Shown here: in pieces, positions 53,486 through 62,723 of the stretch
Position numbering within the stretch: the first letter of the stretch is position 1
Layout of the letters: the number at the start of each line of letters is the position of its first letter
From: UBA4782 sp034430215
GTDB taxonomy: Bacteria > Chloroflexota > Anaerolineae > Anaerolineales > Anaerolineaceae
Length of the DNA stretch: 64,000 nucleotides
Direction: 5' to 3'
Assembly: GCA_034430215.1 (NCBI GenBank)
Contig: DAOUFE010000036.1
Location: 124,001 to 188,000, forward strand
Notes under the pieces: model-generated
Told to the model about the DNA's origin: nothing
Seen by the model: the letters and a program-made list of their open reading frames with translations, nothing else
Database searches by the model: none
Position numbers and translations under genes: made by a program

Positions 53486-54246
53486 ATTAAGGAAGGCACC
53501 TTTCTACAATATGTTGGATCGAGATAACAATTTCTCTTTGTTCCTGTTCTATAAATTAATGTCGGATGCGAATTTGCAGATCGGAATTCCCCACCAATAA
53601 GAGTGATCTGCATGTGAAATGGAATGTATGATTGTTTATAGCATATTTTAATAGAATTAAAAAATCTAACTGGTTTTTCTGATCATTTACAGGGAAAATA
53701 ACCTGACTGATCACGCATAAAGTGTGATAGTTCTTTTCACAAGGGATTTGATTAATAACAAGTTATCGTTATATCCAGATTCAATTGTCGTGCAAATCTC
53801 AGAAGAATTAAGGCAGGTGGAGACAGTCAATTTCTATCTCTCCTTGATAGTAAAGATGGGTAACAATAGCAACTCCTGAGTTGAGCCTTTCTAATAGAGA
53901 AATAACAGTGAAAACTCTCCAGAATCACTTCTATTGGGGGGTAAAATCACTGATATACCAGAATGGGCAAAAGCTGACAATACGGAAATATATATTGCAA
54001 ATACTTTTCCGTCTATGCTTTTACAAAATGTAAGAACAAATCAATTAGTGCTAGTTCAGCAACTCATTGAGTATTGCGAAAAATTAAGAACGAAACTAAA
54101 TGGAATACTTGCAAGGCTGGAAAACCCTAAAAAATGCAGGATACGCTGATCCATCTTTTGAAAGTAGAAAAACTCGAGCGGGTATTCAGATTTCTGAAAG
54201 AATACCACCTCTATTAATTTCTTTGATATCTTGAAATGGAGTAAAA
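53486..54246. other. 761-bp region between the TPR gene and malic enzyme
   Basis: AT-rich, with no obvious repeat. It should hold the promoters of the two divergent genes. A reading frame at 53934-54149 (71 codons from TTG) is listed separately as doubtful. I see no RNA gene. Confidence 0.4.
53934..54149 (+). CDS. Doubtful 71-aa open frame
   Basis: The frame starts at a TTG and has no ribosome site; the product ends in a helix-like, Lys-rich segment (LIEYCEKLRTKLNGILARLE). It could be a small gene, a remnant, or chance. No family was recognised, and I would not annotate it without protein evidence. Confidence 0.2.
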   Translation: MGGKITDIPEWAKADNTEIYIANTFPSMLLQNVRTNQLVLVQQLIEYCEKLRTKLNGILARLENPKKCRIR

Positions 54247-55524
54247 ATGGCTGCAATCACGAAAGAATCTGCGCTTCAATATCATCACATGAATAATAAA
54301 CCCGGAAAACTTGAGATTATTCCAACGAAACCTCTGGAAACGCAATTGGATCTTGGATTGGCTTACACCCCTGGTGTTGCCTATCCCGTAGTTGAGATCG
54401 CCAATGATCCAATGCTTGCTTATGAGTACACCAACAAGGGTAATCTAGTAGCGGTCATATCAAACGGAACTGCCATTCTTGGACTTGGAGATCGTGGTGC
54501 TTTGGCAAGCAAACCCGTCATGGAGGGAAAATCAGTCCTTTTCAAGAAGTTTGCCGATGTTGATAGTATTGATATTGAATTGGATTCACATGATCCAGAC
54601 CGGGTGATCGATGTTATTGCAGCTATTGGGCAGTCTTTTGGTGGGATCAACCTGGAGGATTTTAAATCTCCAGAATGCTTCTATATAGAGAAAGAACTGC
54701 AAACCATGCTGGACATACCAGTTTTTCATGACGACCAGCATGGAACTGCGATCATCCTTGGAGCAGCTTTACTCAATGCCCTTGAGATTTCTGGTAAGAA
54801 GATCGATGAAATAAAGATAGTGTTCTCCGGCGCCGGAGCCGCTGCAATTGCATCGGCGAATCATTTTGTGAAGATCGGCGTGCCTAGAAATCACATCTGG
54901 ATGTGTGACATTAGAGGTCTTGTGTATAAGGGGCGCAAGGAAGAGATGTTTCCTGAAAAAGAAATCTTTGCTCAGGGTGATCGCCCAGGCACCCTGGCTA
55001 AAGCACTCGAAGGTGCAGATATGTTTGTTGGACTTTCTGCGGCAAATATTGTATCTTGTGAGATGCTCTCCCGTATGCGACAGAATCCTGTGATCTTTGC
55101 AATGGCAAATCCCGATCCTGAAATAAAATATGAGCTTGCCAAACAAGCCCGCCCGGATGCAATTATTGGAACCGGACGATCTGATTACCCCAATCAAGTA
55201 AATAATTTACTTGGTTTCCCATATATATTTCGAGGAGCTCTAGATGTCAGAGCACGGGCGATTAATGATGAAATGAAAATTGCAGCATCGAATGCCCTTT
55301 CTGCTCTGGCAAAGGAACCCATATCAAAAGAAATTCTTAAAGCTTACAACCTTGATCATCTAGAATTTGGAAAGGATTATGTGGTTCCAAAACCATTGGA
55401 TAAAAGAGTCTGCTTATGGGAAGCACCTGCAGTTGCCAAAGCAGCCATTCATAGCAATGTTGCTCGAGTGTCAATTGATGATAGTGAATATGTGAAGAAA
55501 CTTGAAACCCGCTTGCAGATTTAA
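54247..55524 (+). CDS. NAD(P)-dependent malic enzyme
   Basis: This 425-aa enzyme decarboxylates malate to pyruvate, linking the TCA cycle with gluconeogenesis or NADPH supply. The N-terminal domain has LGLAYTPGVAYPVVEIA (about 36-52, with the catalytic Tyr). The catalytic core has LGLGDRGALASKPVMEGK (about 79-96), FHDDQHGTAIILGAALL (about 159-175, metal ligands) and the NAD fold IVFSGAGAAAIASANHF (about 191-207). The C-terminus has MANPDPEIKYELA (about 291-303). This is the short bacterial form (about 400-450 aa), with no phosphotransacetylase tail. The ATG has GGAGT nearby. Confidence 0.93.
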   Translation: MAAITKESALQYHHMNNKPGKLEIIPTKPLETQLDLGLAYTPGVAYPVVEIANDPMLAYEYTNKGNLVAVISNGTAILGLGDRGALASKPVMEGKSVLFKKFADVDSIDIELDSHDPDRVIDVIAAIGQSFGGINLEDFKSPECFYIEKELQTMLDIPVFHDDQHGTAIILGAALLNALEISGKKIDEIKIVFSGAGAAAIASANHFVKIGVPRNHIWMCDIRGLVYKGRKEEMFPEKEIFAQGDRPGTLAKALEGADMFVGLSAANIVSCEMLSRMRQNPVIFAMANPDPEIKYELAKQARPDAIIGTGRSDYPNQVNNLLGFPYIFRGALDVRARAINDEMKIAASNALSALAKEPISKEILKAYNLDHLEFGKDYVVPKPLDKRVCLWEAPAVAKAAIHSNVARVSIDDSEYVKKLETRLQI

Positions 55525-55694
55525 TGTTGGAAGAAACAAAAAAACATCAGGTTGAATAAAAATGTATCTGCAGGAAGAGATAGATCAATATTGAATCGAA
55601 CTAAACATGATATTTAACTTTTTTAAAAAAGAATAAGGTTAAAAATGAATGTACCAATCAATTAAAATGTTGCTTTTTGGTCATTTATAAAAAA

Positions 55695-55732
55695 ACCCAC
55701 CCCAAGATTTATTAATTTTCTATGGGGTGAGT
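55695..55732. terminator. Bidirectional terminator between malic enzyme and GSCFA genes
   Basis: ACCCACCCCA and TGGGGTGAGT pair over ten positions (one wobble) around an 18-base loop. An A-run lies on the left and a T-run on the right, so it can serve both convergent genes. Confidence 0.75.
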
Positions 55733-55780
55733 CGTTTTTCTAATTACCTTTCAAGATAATCCGGTAAGTTTGCTGCTAGC

Positions 55781-56779
55781 TTATTTAGTCTTACGAAATA
55801 TTTTCTTCCATAATTTTGTAGCCATGCGTTGGTAATTATTTTTTGGTTTCGCTGCTAGTTTTTCAGGTGCACTCAACCATGAGGTATCAATCTCCTCTAC
55901 TTCAACATCGCTACCGGAGTACATGCGGAGGAATTGATTAAGGATATAATCCACGCCTCGCCTTTGTACATGCCTGCCATCTTCAAGCATAAAGTCACTC
56001 GACCGTTCAGCGGTTGCAACAATTTCATAGGAATGAAAATACATTACATCTGGATGTGCTTCGATAAATTCTGAAACAGCAGCCCGTATACGCGATTTGG
56101 ATTCATTATTGGCAATCCGTATATCACTGTCAGTCATAGTAGCATGTAATGGTACAGGAGAAACAGTCAATAATAGCTTTGCTTGAGTTTTCGTTTTAAT
56201 AATCTGATAAATGCGTTCGAGATCAGAAATCATGTCACCCACTGTCAGGCGATAGAAGTAGATACCTTTTTCTTCAATAACCGATGGAGGTGGAATTTGT
56301 CGGTAAACCCTTCCTGTCTTGCCATCTCTCCACGCTTCTATCAGTCCTAAAGTGATCACAAATAATTCCGCTGATTGGAAGATCTCATCTGCTTGTTTAT
56401 CTAATTCATTACTCCATTTTTCCAGTTTTTCTGGAGTGTCGAAGAATTTCGTATACGATTTATATGGATGAATGTACCCCTGTTCAACTTTCCAGAAAGG
56501 TTCTTCTAGCTTTCCATTTTCGCATTTAAATATTCTTTCAAACTCCTGCCGGATGGATGAAGTATTGTAATAAAGCCCTCCAGGATGCATCGTACCATTA
56601 AGGTGCAGCCGTTCCATTGCTTCAGCAAGTTCTTGAGCAAAACAACTTCCAATTGTAATGATGCGTGTATTTTTATGAATAATGGGATTGGGCTTGTATT
56701 GAATATGCGCCCCACGCTCACTCCACTTCATAACATGAGGAAGTTCCCAAGTCCAATATTTACTTGAAAGTTTTGCCAT
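55781..56779 (-). CDS. GSCFA domain protein
   Basis: This 332-aa protein starts with an odd leader and then the family motif IITIGSCFAQELAEAM (about 45-60). The GSCFA domain is an SGNH/GDSL-hydrolase relative; the Ser of GSCFA takes the nucleophile position, and a later HSYEIV segment and DDxHxx-type region (VQRRGVDYI) would complete the site. It is a putative esterase or acyltransferase acting on glycans or lipids. It lies 15 bp from the methyltransferase/glycosyltransferase fusion gene on the same strand, which suggests a shared role in decorating a surface polymer (inference). Confidence 0.82.
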   Translation of the reverse strand: MAKLSSKYWTWELPHVMKWSERGAHIQYKPNPIIHKNTRIITIGSCFAQELAEAMERLHLNGTMHPGGLYYNTSSIRQEFERIFKCENGKLEEPFWKVEQGYIHPYKSYTKFFDTPEKLEKWSNELDKQADEIFQSAELFVITLGLIEAWRDGKTGRVYRQIPPPSVIEEKGIYFYRLTVGDMISDLERIYQIIKTKTQAKLLLTVSPVPLHATMTDSDIRIANNESKSRIRAAVSEFIEAHPDVMYFHSYEIVATAERSSDFMLEDGRHVQRRGVDYILNQFLRMYSGSDVEVEEIDTSWLSAPEKLAAKPKNNYQRMATKLWKKIFRKTK

Positions 56780-56794
56780 ATCTGCCTCGAATCA

Positions 56795-58276
56795 TTAAAT
56801 AAATTTTAACCTGACCAACGCGAAAAATACCATTCGCACCAGTAACCAGCCGTGTTTCCAGCGTTGGATATTCGTCGTTCCATACGTTCGTTCTCTATAC
56901 CGGATAGGCAAGTCTATTATTTTCAAATTTTGACGTGCTGCTCCGAATAAAAGATCAAAATCACCAAAGGGATCAAAATCGCCAAAATATGCTCGATTGG
57001 CAGCAATCCGATCGTAACCATTTTTCCAAAGAACTTTCGTGCCACACAAAGTGTCTTTGACTGGCTGCCCCAGTAGCCAGGTGAAAGCCATACTGAATAG
57101 TTTATTCCCCACGAAGTTAAGTGGTCTCATGGCGTTCTCTTCCATAGGATAAACCAACCGTACTCCATTGATAAAATCACCCTTGCGAGAAACCAGAGCT
57201 TCATAGAACCTTGGTAGGTCTTCAGGAGGTACGGTAAGATCAGCATCGAGTATCATCAGGATGTCTCCAGCAGCATGCGCAAATCCCATTCTAACGGCGT
57301 CACCCTTTCCTTTTCCTGTTTGCTGCATAAACTTGATGTTTCGATTTGGATAAGACTTTACAACCTGCTGGATTTTTGCATATGTTTGATCAGATGAATT
57401 ACCTTCGACAAAAATAATTTCCGTTCCCGAACCCATTTCTGGAACCCGCTTTGCAATCGCCTCGATATTCCCCTCTTCATTCCGTGCTGGTACAACGACG
57501 GTTACTGAAAATTTTTCGTTGCCATTCATTGCGGCAGGTCTTGCTAGTATAAAGTTGGTCAATGAAAGTTCAGTGAATGGCCAGAATCGCACAAGTACCT
57601 TGTTAAAAAATGGCGAAATCAAAGGAATCTTTATGGGGAAGAGCACCTCAGTCCATGAGCGCAATTTTTCGAAATTTGTCAATTGAAAAAGATTATTAAC
57701 ATCCTGTACAGTAAACCAGTTTTGCTCTAAATTTGGTTTGGCTAATCCAATTTTTTCTGCTACCCACAGAGGAAGTTGCCACAGGCGACTGTACGTATTA
57801 ATCAAAATCCTGGTGGTAGGATTGCATAATGAGGCTAATTGATTGAAAACATCCTGCACATCCCACAGGTCATTGATCAGGTCGCTCAGGATAATCACAT
57901 CAAAACTACCGAAAAGACACAACTGTTGTACATCAGATGCAACAAAGGTAATTTCTGGATGTTTCTCTTTTGCCATTTGCAACATGCCAAAGGAAAAATC
58001 TACACCAACGCCAAAAGATGGTTTAACAGCAGCAAGCAGATCCCCTGTTCCACAACCCAGTTCCAGAACACGAAGCCCGGGAGCAACAAGATTTTTTACA
58101 ACTTCTTCCAGGCGGTCATGATAGGCATTTCCCCACCCTCTCCAGTGTTGCATTTTTTTAGCAACATTCTGCCAGTGAGTTCGTCTTGTTCGGTGGTATG
58201 TCGATAAATTTTCCATCGGAATATATTTTACTTGTACTGAATGAAACTGTCGACTGAATAATTCTTGGATGAACAA
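56795..58276 (-). CDS. Fused methyltransferase and GT2 glycosyltransferase
   Basis: This 493-aa protein joins two enzymes. Residues 1-240 are a class I SAM-dependent methyltransferase: motif I VLELGCGTGDLLAAV (about 70-84, shortened here), then FDVIILSDLINDLWD (motif post-I/IV). Residues 255-493 are a family 2 glycosyltransferase: SVTVVVPARNEEGNIEAIA (about 256-274), IIFVEGNSSDQTYAKIQ and the metal-binding DADLTVPPEDLPRF, ending in a short hydrophobic tail (LVRMVFFALVRLKFI). The GT2 part resembles polyprenyl-phosphate sugar transferases; the tail may hold it at the membrane. Both halves have their own active motifs, so it is not a decayed fusion. The start may be at 58276 or at the next ATG (58216). 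Confidence 0.85.
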   Translation of the reverse strand: MFIQELFSRQFHSVQVKYIPMENLSTYHRTRRTHWQNVAKKMQHWRGWGNAYHDRLEEVVKNLVAPGLRVLELGCGTGDLLAAVKPSFGVGVDFSFGMLQMAKEKHPEITFVASDVQQLCLFGSFDVIILSDLINDLWDVQDVFNQLASLCNPTTRILINTYSRLWQLPLWVAEKIGLAKPNLEQNWFTVQDVNNLFQLTNFEKLRSWTEVLFPIKIPLISPFFNKVLVRFWPFTELSLTNFILARPAAMNGNEKFSVTVVVPARNEEGNIEAIAKRVPEMGSGTEIIFVEGNSSDQTYAKIQQVVKSYPNRNIKFMQQTGKGKGDAVRMGFAHAAGDILMILDADLTVPPEDLPRFYEALVSRKGDFINGVRLVYPMEENAMRPLNFVGNKLFSMAFTWLLGQPVKDTLCGTKVLWKNGYDRIAANRAYFGDFDPFGDFDLLFGAARQNLKIIDLPIRYRERTYGTTNIQRWKHGWLLVRMVFFALVRLKFI

Positions 58277-58384
58277 GAAAACGAGTAGATATGAAATCTC
58301 ACATAAAATTTCCCCATATCTTCGATTCTTGTGTTATAATCCCTTTTCGCTGTAAGTGAGAATTCAAGCTAGGATGTGGTTATC
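58277..58384 (+). promoter_or_regulatory. rplS: rplS promoter
   Basis: An extended -10 box (TG-T-TATAAT) ends at 58340. The -35 is unclear. The leader of about 40 bp ends with TAGGATGTGGTTATC before the ATG at 58385. Divergent from the fusion gene at 58276. Confidence 0.6.
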
Positions 58385-58729
58385 ATGAATGATATTTTGA
58401 AATCGGTAGAAATCCCTGTCAATCCAGAAATTCCCGAACTGACTCCTGGAGACAGTGTTTCAGTACATGTAAAAATCAAAGAAGGCAACCGCGAACGTAT
58501 TCAGGAATTTAAAGGGATCGTTCTCTATACCCACAATAATGGCAACAGCTCTACATTCACTGTTCGCCGTTTAGCAAGCAATGGGATCGGTGTGGAAAGA
58601 ACTTTCCTTACCCGTTCACCTCGTGTTGCCAAAGTGGTCGTAGAACGGCATGCCAAAGTACGCCGTGGTCGCCTGTATTTCTTGCGTGATCTTACCGGTA
58701 AAGCCGCCCGCCTGAAACAGAAATACTAA
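58385..58729 (+). CDS. rplS: 50S ribosomal protein L19
   Basis: This 114-aa protein is the L19 ribosomal subunit at the 30S-50S interface. It has the family layout: PELTPGDSVSVHVKIKEGNRERIQEFKG near the start, FTVRRLASNGIGVERTFLTRSPRV in the middle, and RHAKVRRGRLYFLRDLTGKAARLKQ at the end. Length matches (about 115 aa). The ATG at 58385 was preferred over a GTG at 58376 three codons upstream. In many bacteria rplS follows trmD and rpsP; here it stands alone with its own promoter and terminator. Confidence 0.96.
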   Translation: MNDILKSVEIPVNPEIPELTPGDSVSVHVKIKEGNRERIQEFKGIVLYTHNNGNSSTFTVRRLASNGIGVERTFLTRSPRVAKVVVERHAKVRRGRLYFLRDLTGKAARLKQKY

Positions 58730-58751
58730 ATCGTTATACTTTCCTATACCT

Positions 58752-58790
58752 GGGTGCAGCCCAACGCCGGGGCTGTGCCCTTTTTATTTT
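58752..58790 (+). terminator. rplS terminator
   Basis: GGGTGCAGCCC, loop AACGCCG, GGGCTGTGCCC, then TTTTTATTTTT. Eleven pairs (two G-T) and a long T-run. Confidence 0.93.
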
Positions 58791-58871
58791 TAATTCCCCC
58801 AAATTCTGGTAAAACCAGCCAATTCCCATTAAAATCACTCTTTACAAGTTCAATCAGAAGAGATTCGTACA

Positions 58872-59783
58872 ATGCAACTATCAATACCTCAAACAGTTGA
58901 TTCATCCATGCAGGGAAAGACCTGCCTGATCACCGGTGCAACATCTGGAATAGGATTGGAAACTGCTCGTGGATTGGCAGCGATGGGTGCCCGACTGTTC
59001 ATCCATGGCAGAGATCCTCAAAAAGTGGATGCTACATTGGAAGATATTCATAGATCCACTAATAATGATGCTCTCATTCCTCTGGTAGCAGATCTTTCAA
59101 GCCAGGCAAATATTCACAAGATGGCAAAAACAGTTTATCAAAAAACGGATAAACTTGACGTTCTGATCAATAACGCTGGTGCGGTAAATATGATACGCCA
59201 GCTCTCTCCCGAGGGGATCGAACTGACTTTTGCGGTGAATTACCTGGCTTATTACCTGCTCACGTTTTGCCTGTCAGACCTTATTCTTGCCAGTAAACCC
59301 TCTCGAATCATTAATGTCTCTTCTTCTGCACATGGCTATACAGGGCTTGAAGTTGTAAACGATCCTATGTTCGAAAATAATTATGAGGGTTGGCAGGCTT
59401 ATTCTCGTTCCAAGCTTTGCGAAATATTATTTACCTACGAACTGGCGTCGCGTCTTGTAGGCAGTGGCGTTACGGTGAACGCTCTTCACCCCGGATTTGT
59501 CAATTCGAACATCGGTAAGAACAATACCCCCGAACAGCTTGCCAATACCCCACTGAGGGTTTCGGGCAATCTTACCAACCAAGAAGGAGCCCAAACGAGC
59601 ATTTATCTGGCGTCTTCTTCCGAAGTGGAAGGCATTACCGGCAACTATTTTGTCAACTGCAAGCCGGTAGCTTCATCCGCAGTTTCTTATGATAAAACAG
59701 CATCTCATCGTTTATGGGAAATAAGCGCCCGATTAACAGGACAAGACCCTGATAGATTTGGAGAATCCAGGAGAGCTGAATGA
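58872..59783 (+). CDS. Short-chain dehydrogenase/reductase (SDR)
   Basis: This 303-aa NAD(P)-dependent enzyme has a Rossmann fold with TGATSGIGLETARGLA (about 21-36), the DVLINNAGAV loop (about 96-105), the catalytic Ser in NVSSSAHG (about 142-149) and YSRSKL (Tyr and Lys, YxxxK, about 178-183). The layout matches retinol-dehydrogenase-like classical SDRs. The substrate cannot be read. It overlaps the next gene by four bases (ATGA), so the two and murI are probably cotranscribed. Confidence 0.9.
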   Translation: MQLSIPQTVDSSMQGKTCLITGATSGIGLETARGLAAMGARLFIHGRDPQKVDATLEDIHRSTNNDALIPLVADLSSQANIHKMAKTVYQKTDKLDVLINNAGAVNMIRQLSPEGIELTFAVNYLAYYLLTFCLSDLILASKPSRIINVSSSAHGYTGLEVVNDPMFENNYEGWQAYSRSKLCEILFTYELASRLVGSGVTVNALHPGFVNSNIGKNNTPEQLANTPLRVSGNLTNQEGAQTSIYLASSSEVEGITGNYFVNCKPVASSAVSYDKTASHRLWEISARLTGQDPDRFGESRRAE

Positions 59784-60514
59784 AAAAACCTTTGGTCGGC
59801 ATTGCTGCAGACCGTGTCCCTTCTCCCACCCATGGTTTACGGGTGGAATTGCCCGATAAATACATTGAAGCAGTCATTCAATCTGGCGGGATACCCCTAT
59901 TGATCCCCATCGGACTGGCTGATAACGATCTCGGTGAATTGATCAACAGGATTGATGGAATCCTGTTAGCAGGTGGAGGGGATATCGAACCTTCATTATT
60001 TAGTGGCGAACTCCACCCCAGTATATATGGGATCAACCTCGAACGCGACGAACAGGAAATTAAGTTAACAAAACTAGCCTTGCAATCAGGCATTCCTTTA
60101 TTGGGGATTTGTCGTGGAATTCAAGTAATGAATGTCGCCATGCAGGGAGGATTGTATACTCACATACTGGATCAAGTTCCTCACGCACAACAGCATAGCA
60201 CAGATAATAGCTTGCCGCGAGATTTTTTAGCCCATATGGTACACATTAACCCTGGCAGCCAACTTTACCATATCATTCACCAGGAAGAAATATCCGTGAA
60301 CAGCCATCATCATCAAGGGATCGATAGCCCCGCAACAGGATTAATCTCCACAGCAGTTGCTCCGGATGGTGTGATTGAAGCAGTGGAAAATGAAAAAATG
60401 CCATTCTTTTTGGGTGTACAATGGCATCCAGAATGGTTGATGCAGCACGAGCATGCCCAGGCGTTATTCCATGCATTCATCGAGGCTGCATTACAATATC
60501 ATTATGATGGATAA
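59780..60514 (+). CDS. Class I glutamine amidotransferase (PuuD/gamma-glutamyl-GABA hydrolase-like)
   Basis: This 244-aa enzyme belongs to the peptidase C26 family. The nucleophile is in LLGICRGIQVMNVA (Cys near 111), and the His/Glu pair in VQWHPEWL (about 214-221). GLLAGGGDIEPSLF-like sequence (about 60-73, here GILLAGGGDIEPS) is typical. PuuD cuts gamma-glutamyl-GABA in putrescine breakdown, but other polyamine genes are missing, so the substrate is open. It overlaps the SDR gene upstream and murI downstream. Confidence 0.9.
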   Translation: MKKPLVGIAADRVPSPTHGLRVELPDKYIEAVIQSGGIPLLIPIGLADNDLGELINRIDGILLAGGGDIEPSLFSGELHPSIYGINLERDEQEIKLTKLALQSGIPLLGICRGIQVMNVAMQGGLYTHILDQVPHAQQHSTDNSLPRDFLAHMVHINPGSQLYHIIHQEEISVNSHHHQGIDSPATGLISTAVAPDGVIEAVENEKMPFFLGVQWHPEWLMQHEHAQALFHAFIEAALQYHYDG

Positions 60515-61388
60515 TCCTCTTGACTCGTTACTAACAAATATGAAAAATAACAATTCTGCACCCGTACCAATCGGGATATTTGATTCTGGTGTGGGAGGGT
60601 TATCCGTTCTGCGACATATCCACAAGCAGCTTCCTGCACATTCCATTTACTACATGGCTGATCAATTGCATGTTCCCTATGGTCCCCGCTCATTGGAAGA
60701 AGTAAGGGCATTTTCCATCGCTATCACACGCTTCCTATTAGAAAAAGGAGCTCGTGTTATCGTGGTCGCCTGTAACACAGCTTCTGCTGCTGCATTGCAC
60801 ACCTTGAGAGAAAAGTTCCCGAGTGTCCCCTTTGTGGGTATGGAACCCGCTGTTAAACCCGCTGCCAACCACACCGCTTCAGGAGTGGTTGGGGTACTGG
60901 CTACACCGGCAACCTTCCAGGGTGAATTGTTCGCCTCTGTTGTAGAACGCTTTGCCCAAGGCATCAAGATAATGAAATCTACCTGCCCCGGTCTGGTGGA
61001 AGAGATCGAAGCTGGACGTGTTAAAGGGGTGCACGCCCAGGAAATCCTGCATCAGGCATTGGAACCCATGCTGCAACAGAAAGTTGATACCATCGTTTTG
61101 GGATGCACCCATTACCCCTTCGCCCTCGAACAGATCAAAGAAATTGTTGGACCAGATGTAGAAGTAATCGATCCCTCCCCTGCCATTGCCAGACAGACAG
61201 AGCGTATGATCACCCAGATGGGCTGGCAGGGGCAGCAGAACCACCCCGCCGTTGTGACGATTTATACCAGTGGCTCAATTTCAGCACTGCAGCAACTCCT
61301 GCCAAATCTTCTCTCAGAAAATTTCCCTGTGAAGCAGGTAAACTGGGTGGAAAATTCTGTCATCGATCAAAAAAGTACCGAACTATAA
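60504..61388 (+). CDS. murI: Glutamate racemase
   Basis: This 294-aa enzyme makes D-glutamate for peptidoglycan. The catalytic pair is visible: VACNTASAAALHTL (Cys near 79) and VLGCTHYPFALEQI (Cys near 193). IGIFDSGVGGLSVLRHIH near the start holds the substrate-binding Asp-Ser. The ATG at 60504 was chosen; longer frames would overlap the previous gene by 62 bases, and the 60540 ATG is a shorter option. Its presence agrees with a cell wall containing D-Glu, and with the M23 peptidase elsewhere in the window. Confidence 0.93.
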   Translation: MMDNPLDSLLTNMKNNNSAPVPIGIFDSGVGGLSVLRHIHKQLPAHSIYYMADQLHVPYGPRSLEEVRAFSIAITRFLLEKGARVIVVACNTASAAALHTLREKFPSVPFVGMEPAVKPAANHTASGVVGVLATPATFQGELFASVVERFAQGIKIMKSTCPGLVEEIEAGRVKGVHAQEILHQALEPMLQQKVDTIVLGCTHYPFALEQIKEIVGPDVEVIDPSPAIARQTERMITQMGWQGQQNHPAVVTIYTSGSISALQQLLPNLLSENFPVKQVNWVENSVIDQKSTEL

Positions 61389-61433
61389 ATCGAAAATGTT
61401 ACAATGCAGTTAACGTTTCATAAGGAAAAATGA

Positions 61434-61958
61434 ATGCCGGATCAAAATGTGCCATTTCATCAAGTGAATTTCATTACAGTAGATGCCATTGGTGAACCAG
61501 GGGATCGGATTTTCTTTTTGCAGGCAAAAACAGAAGCCCAGACGATCAGCTTGCTTTTAGAAAAAGCTCAAGTTGAAACCCTGGCGGTTGCATTGGCAAA
61601 ACTTTTAACAGAACTCGCCAGTAAAAAACCAGATCTAAAAGAAGTGACCTTCGGATTCGAAGAAGAGAAGATGCATATCCTACCCCCAGTTGATCCCTTG
61701 TTTAGAATCGGTGAAATGGGAATGGCTTATGATGAAGAATTCGACCAGATCGTTCTGGTTTTGCAAGAGGTAAAATTTGGTGAAGTAAACTCCGAGAATG
61801 CCCAAAAGCTTGGTTTACGTTGTTCCCGCCAGCAAATGGCTTCTCTCAGCAGTTGGGCACTAGAGATCGTGTCACGTGGAAGACCCCTCTGCCCACTGTG
61901 CAATCAACCTATGGAAAAAGATCATCTTTGCCCAAAGAAAAATGGACACAGGCATTGA
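61434..61958 (+). CDS. DUF3090 family protein
   Basis: This 174-aa protein matches DUF3090: VNFITVDAIGEPGDRIFFLQA near the start (about 10-30) and a C-terminal CxxC pair (LCPLCNQPM, DHLCPKK) that may bind zinc. In actinobacteria this gene sits with the SCO1664-type gene and a phosphatase. The same pair is present here, with the next gene overlapping. Function is unknown. The ATG at 61434 has AAGGA eight bases upstream. Confidence 0.88.
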   Translation: MPDQNVPFHQVNFITVDAIGEPGDRIFFLQAKTEAQTISLLLEKAQVETLAVALAKLLTELASKKPDLKEVTFGFEEEKMHILPPVDPLFRIGEMGMAYDEEFDQIVLVLQEVKFGEVNSENAQKLGLRCSRQQMASLSSWALEIVSRGRPLCPLCNQPMEKDHLCPKKNGHRH

Positions 61959-62697
61959 TTTCAACGATTCATACCCTGGCAACCAGGAAATGATCACTGC
62001 CCTCCAGCATGGCACTCTTCAACTGGAGGGACAGTTCTTAAATAGCTCCAATTACACATTCCTCGGAAAATTAACCTTCGAAGGGAAAACGATTCGGGTG
62101 GTATATAAACCCCACAAAGGCGAGCAAGCCTTATGGGATTTCCCGATAGGCACCCTCACCAGGCGTGAAGCAGCAGCGTACCTCCTCAGCAACACGCTGG
62201 GATGGGATCTCGTGCCCCCATGCATCTATCGTAGCCGGAAAGCCCCTTTGGGGGCAGGCTCTCTGCAGGGTTATATTGAGCACGATCCTGACTATCATTA
62301 TTTTTGCTTTAGCGAAGAAGATAAGGAAATGCTGCGACCTCTAGTACTGTTTGACCTGATCTCCAACAATGCAGACCGAAAAGGGGGGCATGTGTTCTTT
62401 GATGCCTGGCATCATCTCTGGGCCATCGATCATGGTCTTTGTTTTCATGTCGAAGATAAATTACGTACTGTCATCTGGGATTTTGCCGGGCAGGAAATAC
62501 CATCAGTTCTGCTAAAGGATATACAAAACCTGATCAACAGGCTGAAACCTGAAAGCGAGCTTTTTAACGAATTTAACAAGCTGATCAGAGTAAGCGAAAT
62601 TCGCGCGATGGTGAGACGTTGCGAGCACTATATCGAGTATCCGGTGTTTCCCTTTCCCACCAAAGAGCGCAGACCATACCCCTGGCCACTGATTTAA
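61942..62697 (+). CDS. SCO1664 family protein (PI3/4-kinase-like fold)
   Basis: This 251-aa protein has a kinase-like layout: VVYKPHKGEQALWDFP (about 39-54, with the ATP-binding Lys), then DLISNNADRKGGHVFFD (about 137-153, catalytic loop) and LWAIDHGLCFH (about 157-167, metal loop). These match the SCO1664 family, a distant relative of PI3/4 kinases. The ATG at 61942 overlaps the DUF3090 end by 17 bases; an earlier ATG (61876) overlaps by 83 and is less likely. The two proteins probably work together. Confidence 0.85.
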   Translation: MDTGIDFNDSYPGNQEMITALQHGTLQLEGQFLNSSNYTFLGKLTFEGKTIRVVYKPHKGEQALWDFPIGTLTRREAAAYLLSNTLGWDLVPPCIYRSRKAPLGAGSLQGYIEHDPDYHYFCFSEEDKEMLRPLVLFDLISNNADRKGGHVFFDAWHHLWAIDHGLCFHVEDKLRTVIWDFAGQEIPSVLLKDIQNLINRLKPESELFNEFNKLIRVSEIRAMVRRCEHYIEYPVFPFPTKERRPYPWPLI

Positions 62698-62723
62698 ACA
62701 AGGATTTTGATAGCGTTTTTTGG

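Noticed and set aside
53908..54033. Small frame from GTG near 53908
   Set aside because: No supporting site, unlikely composition.
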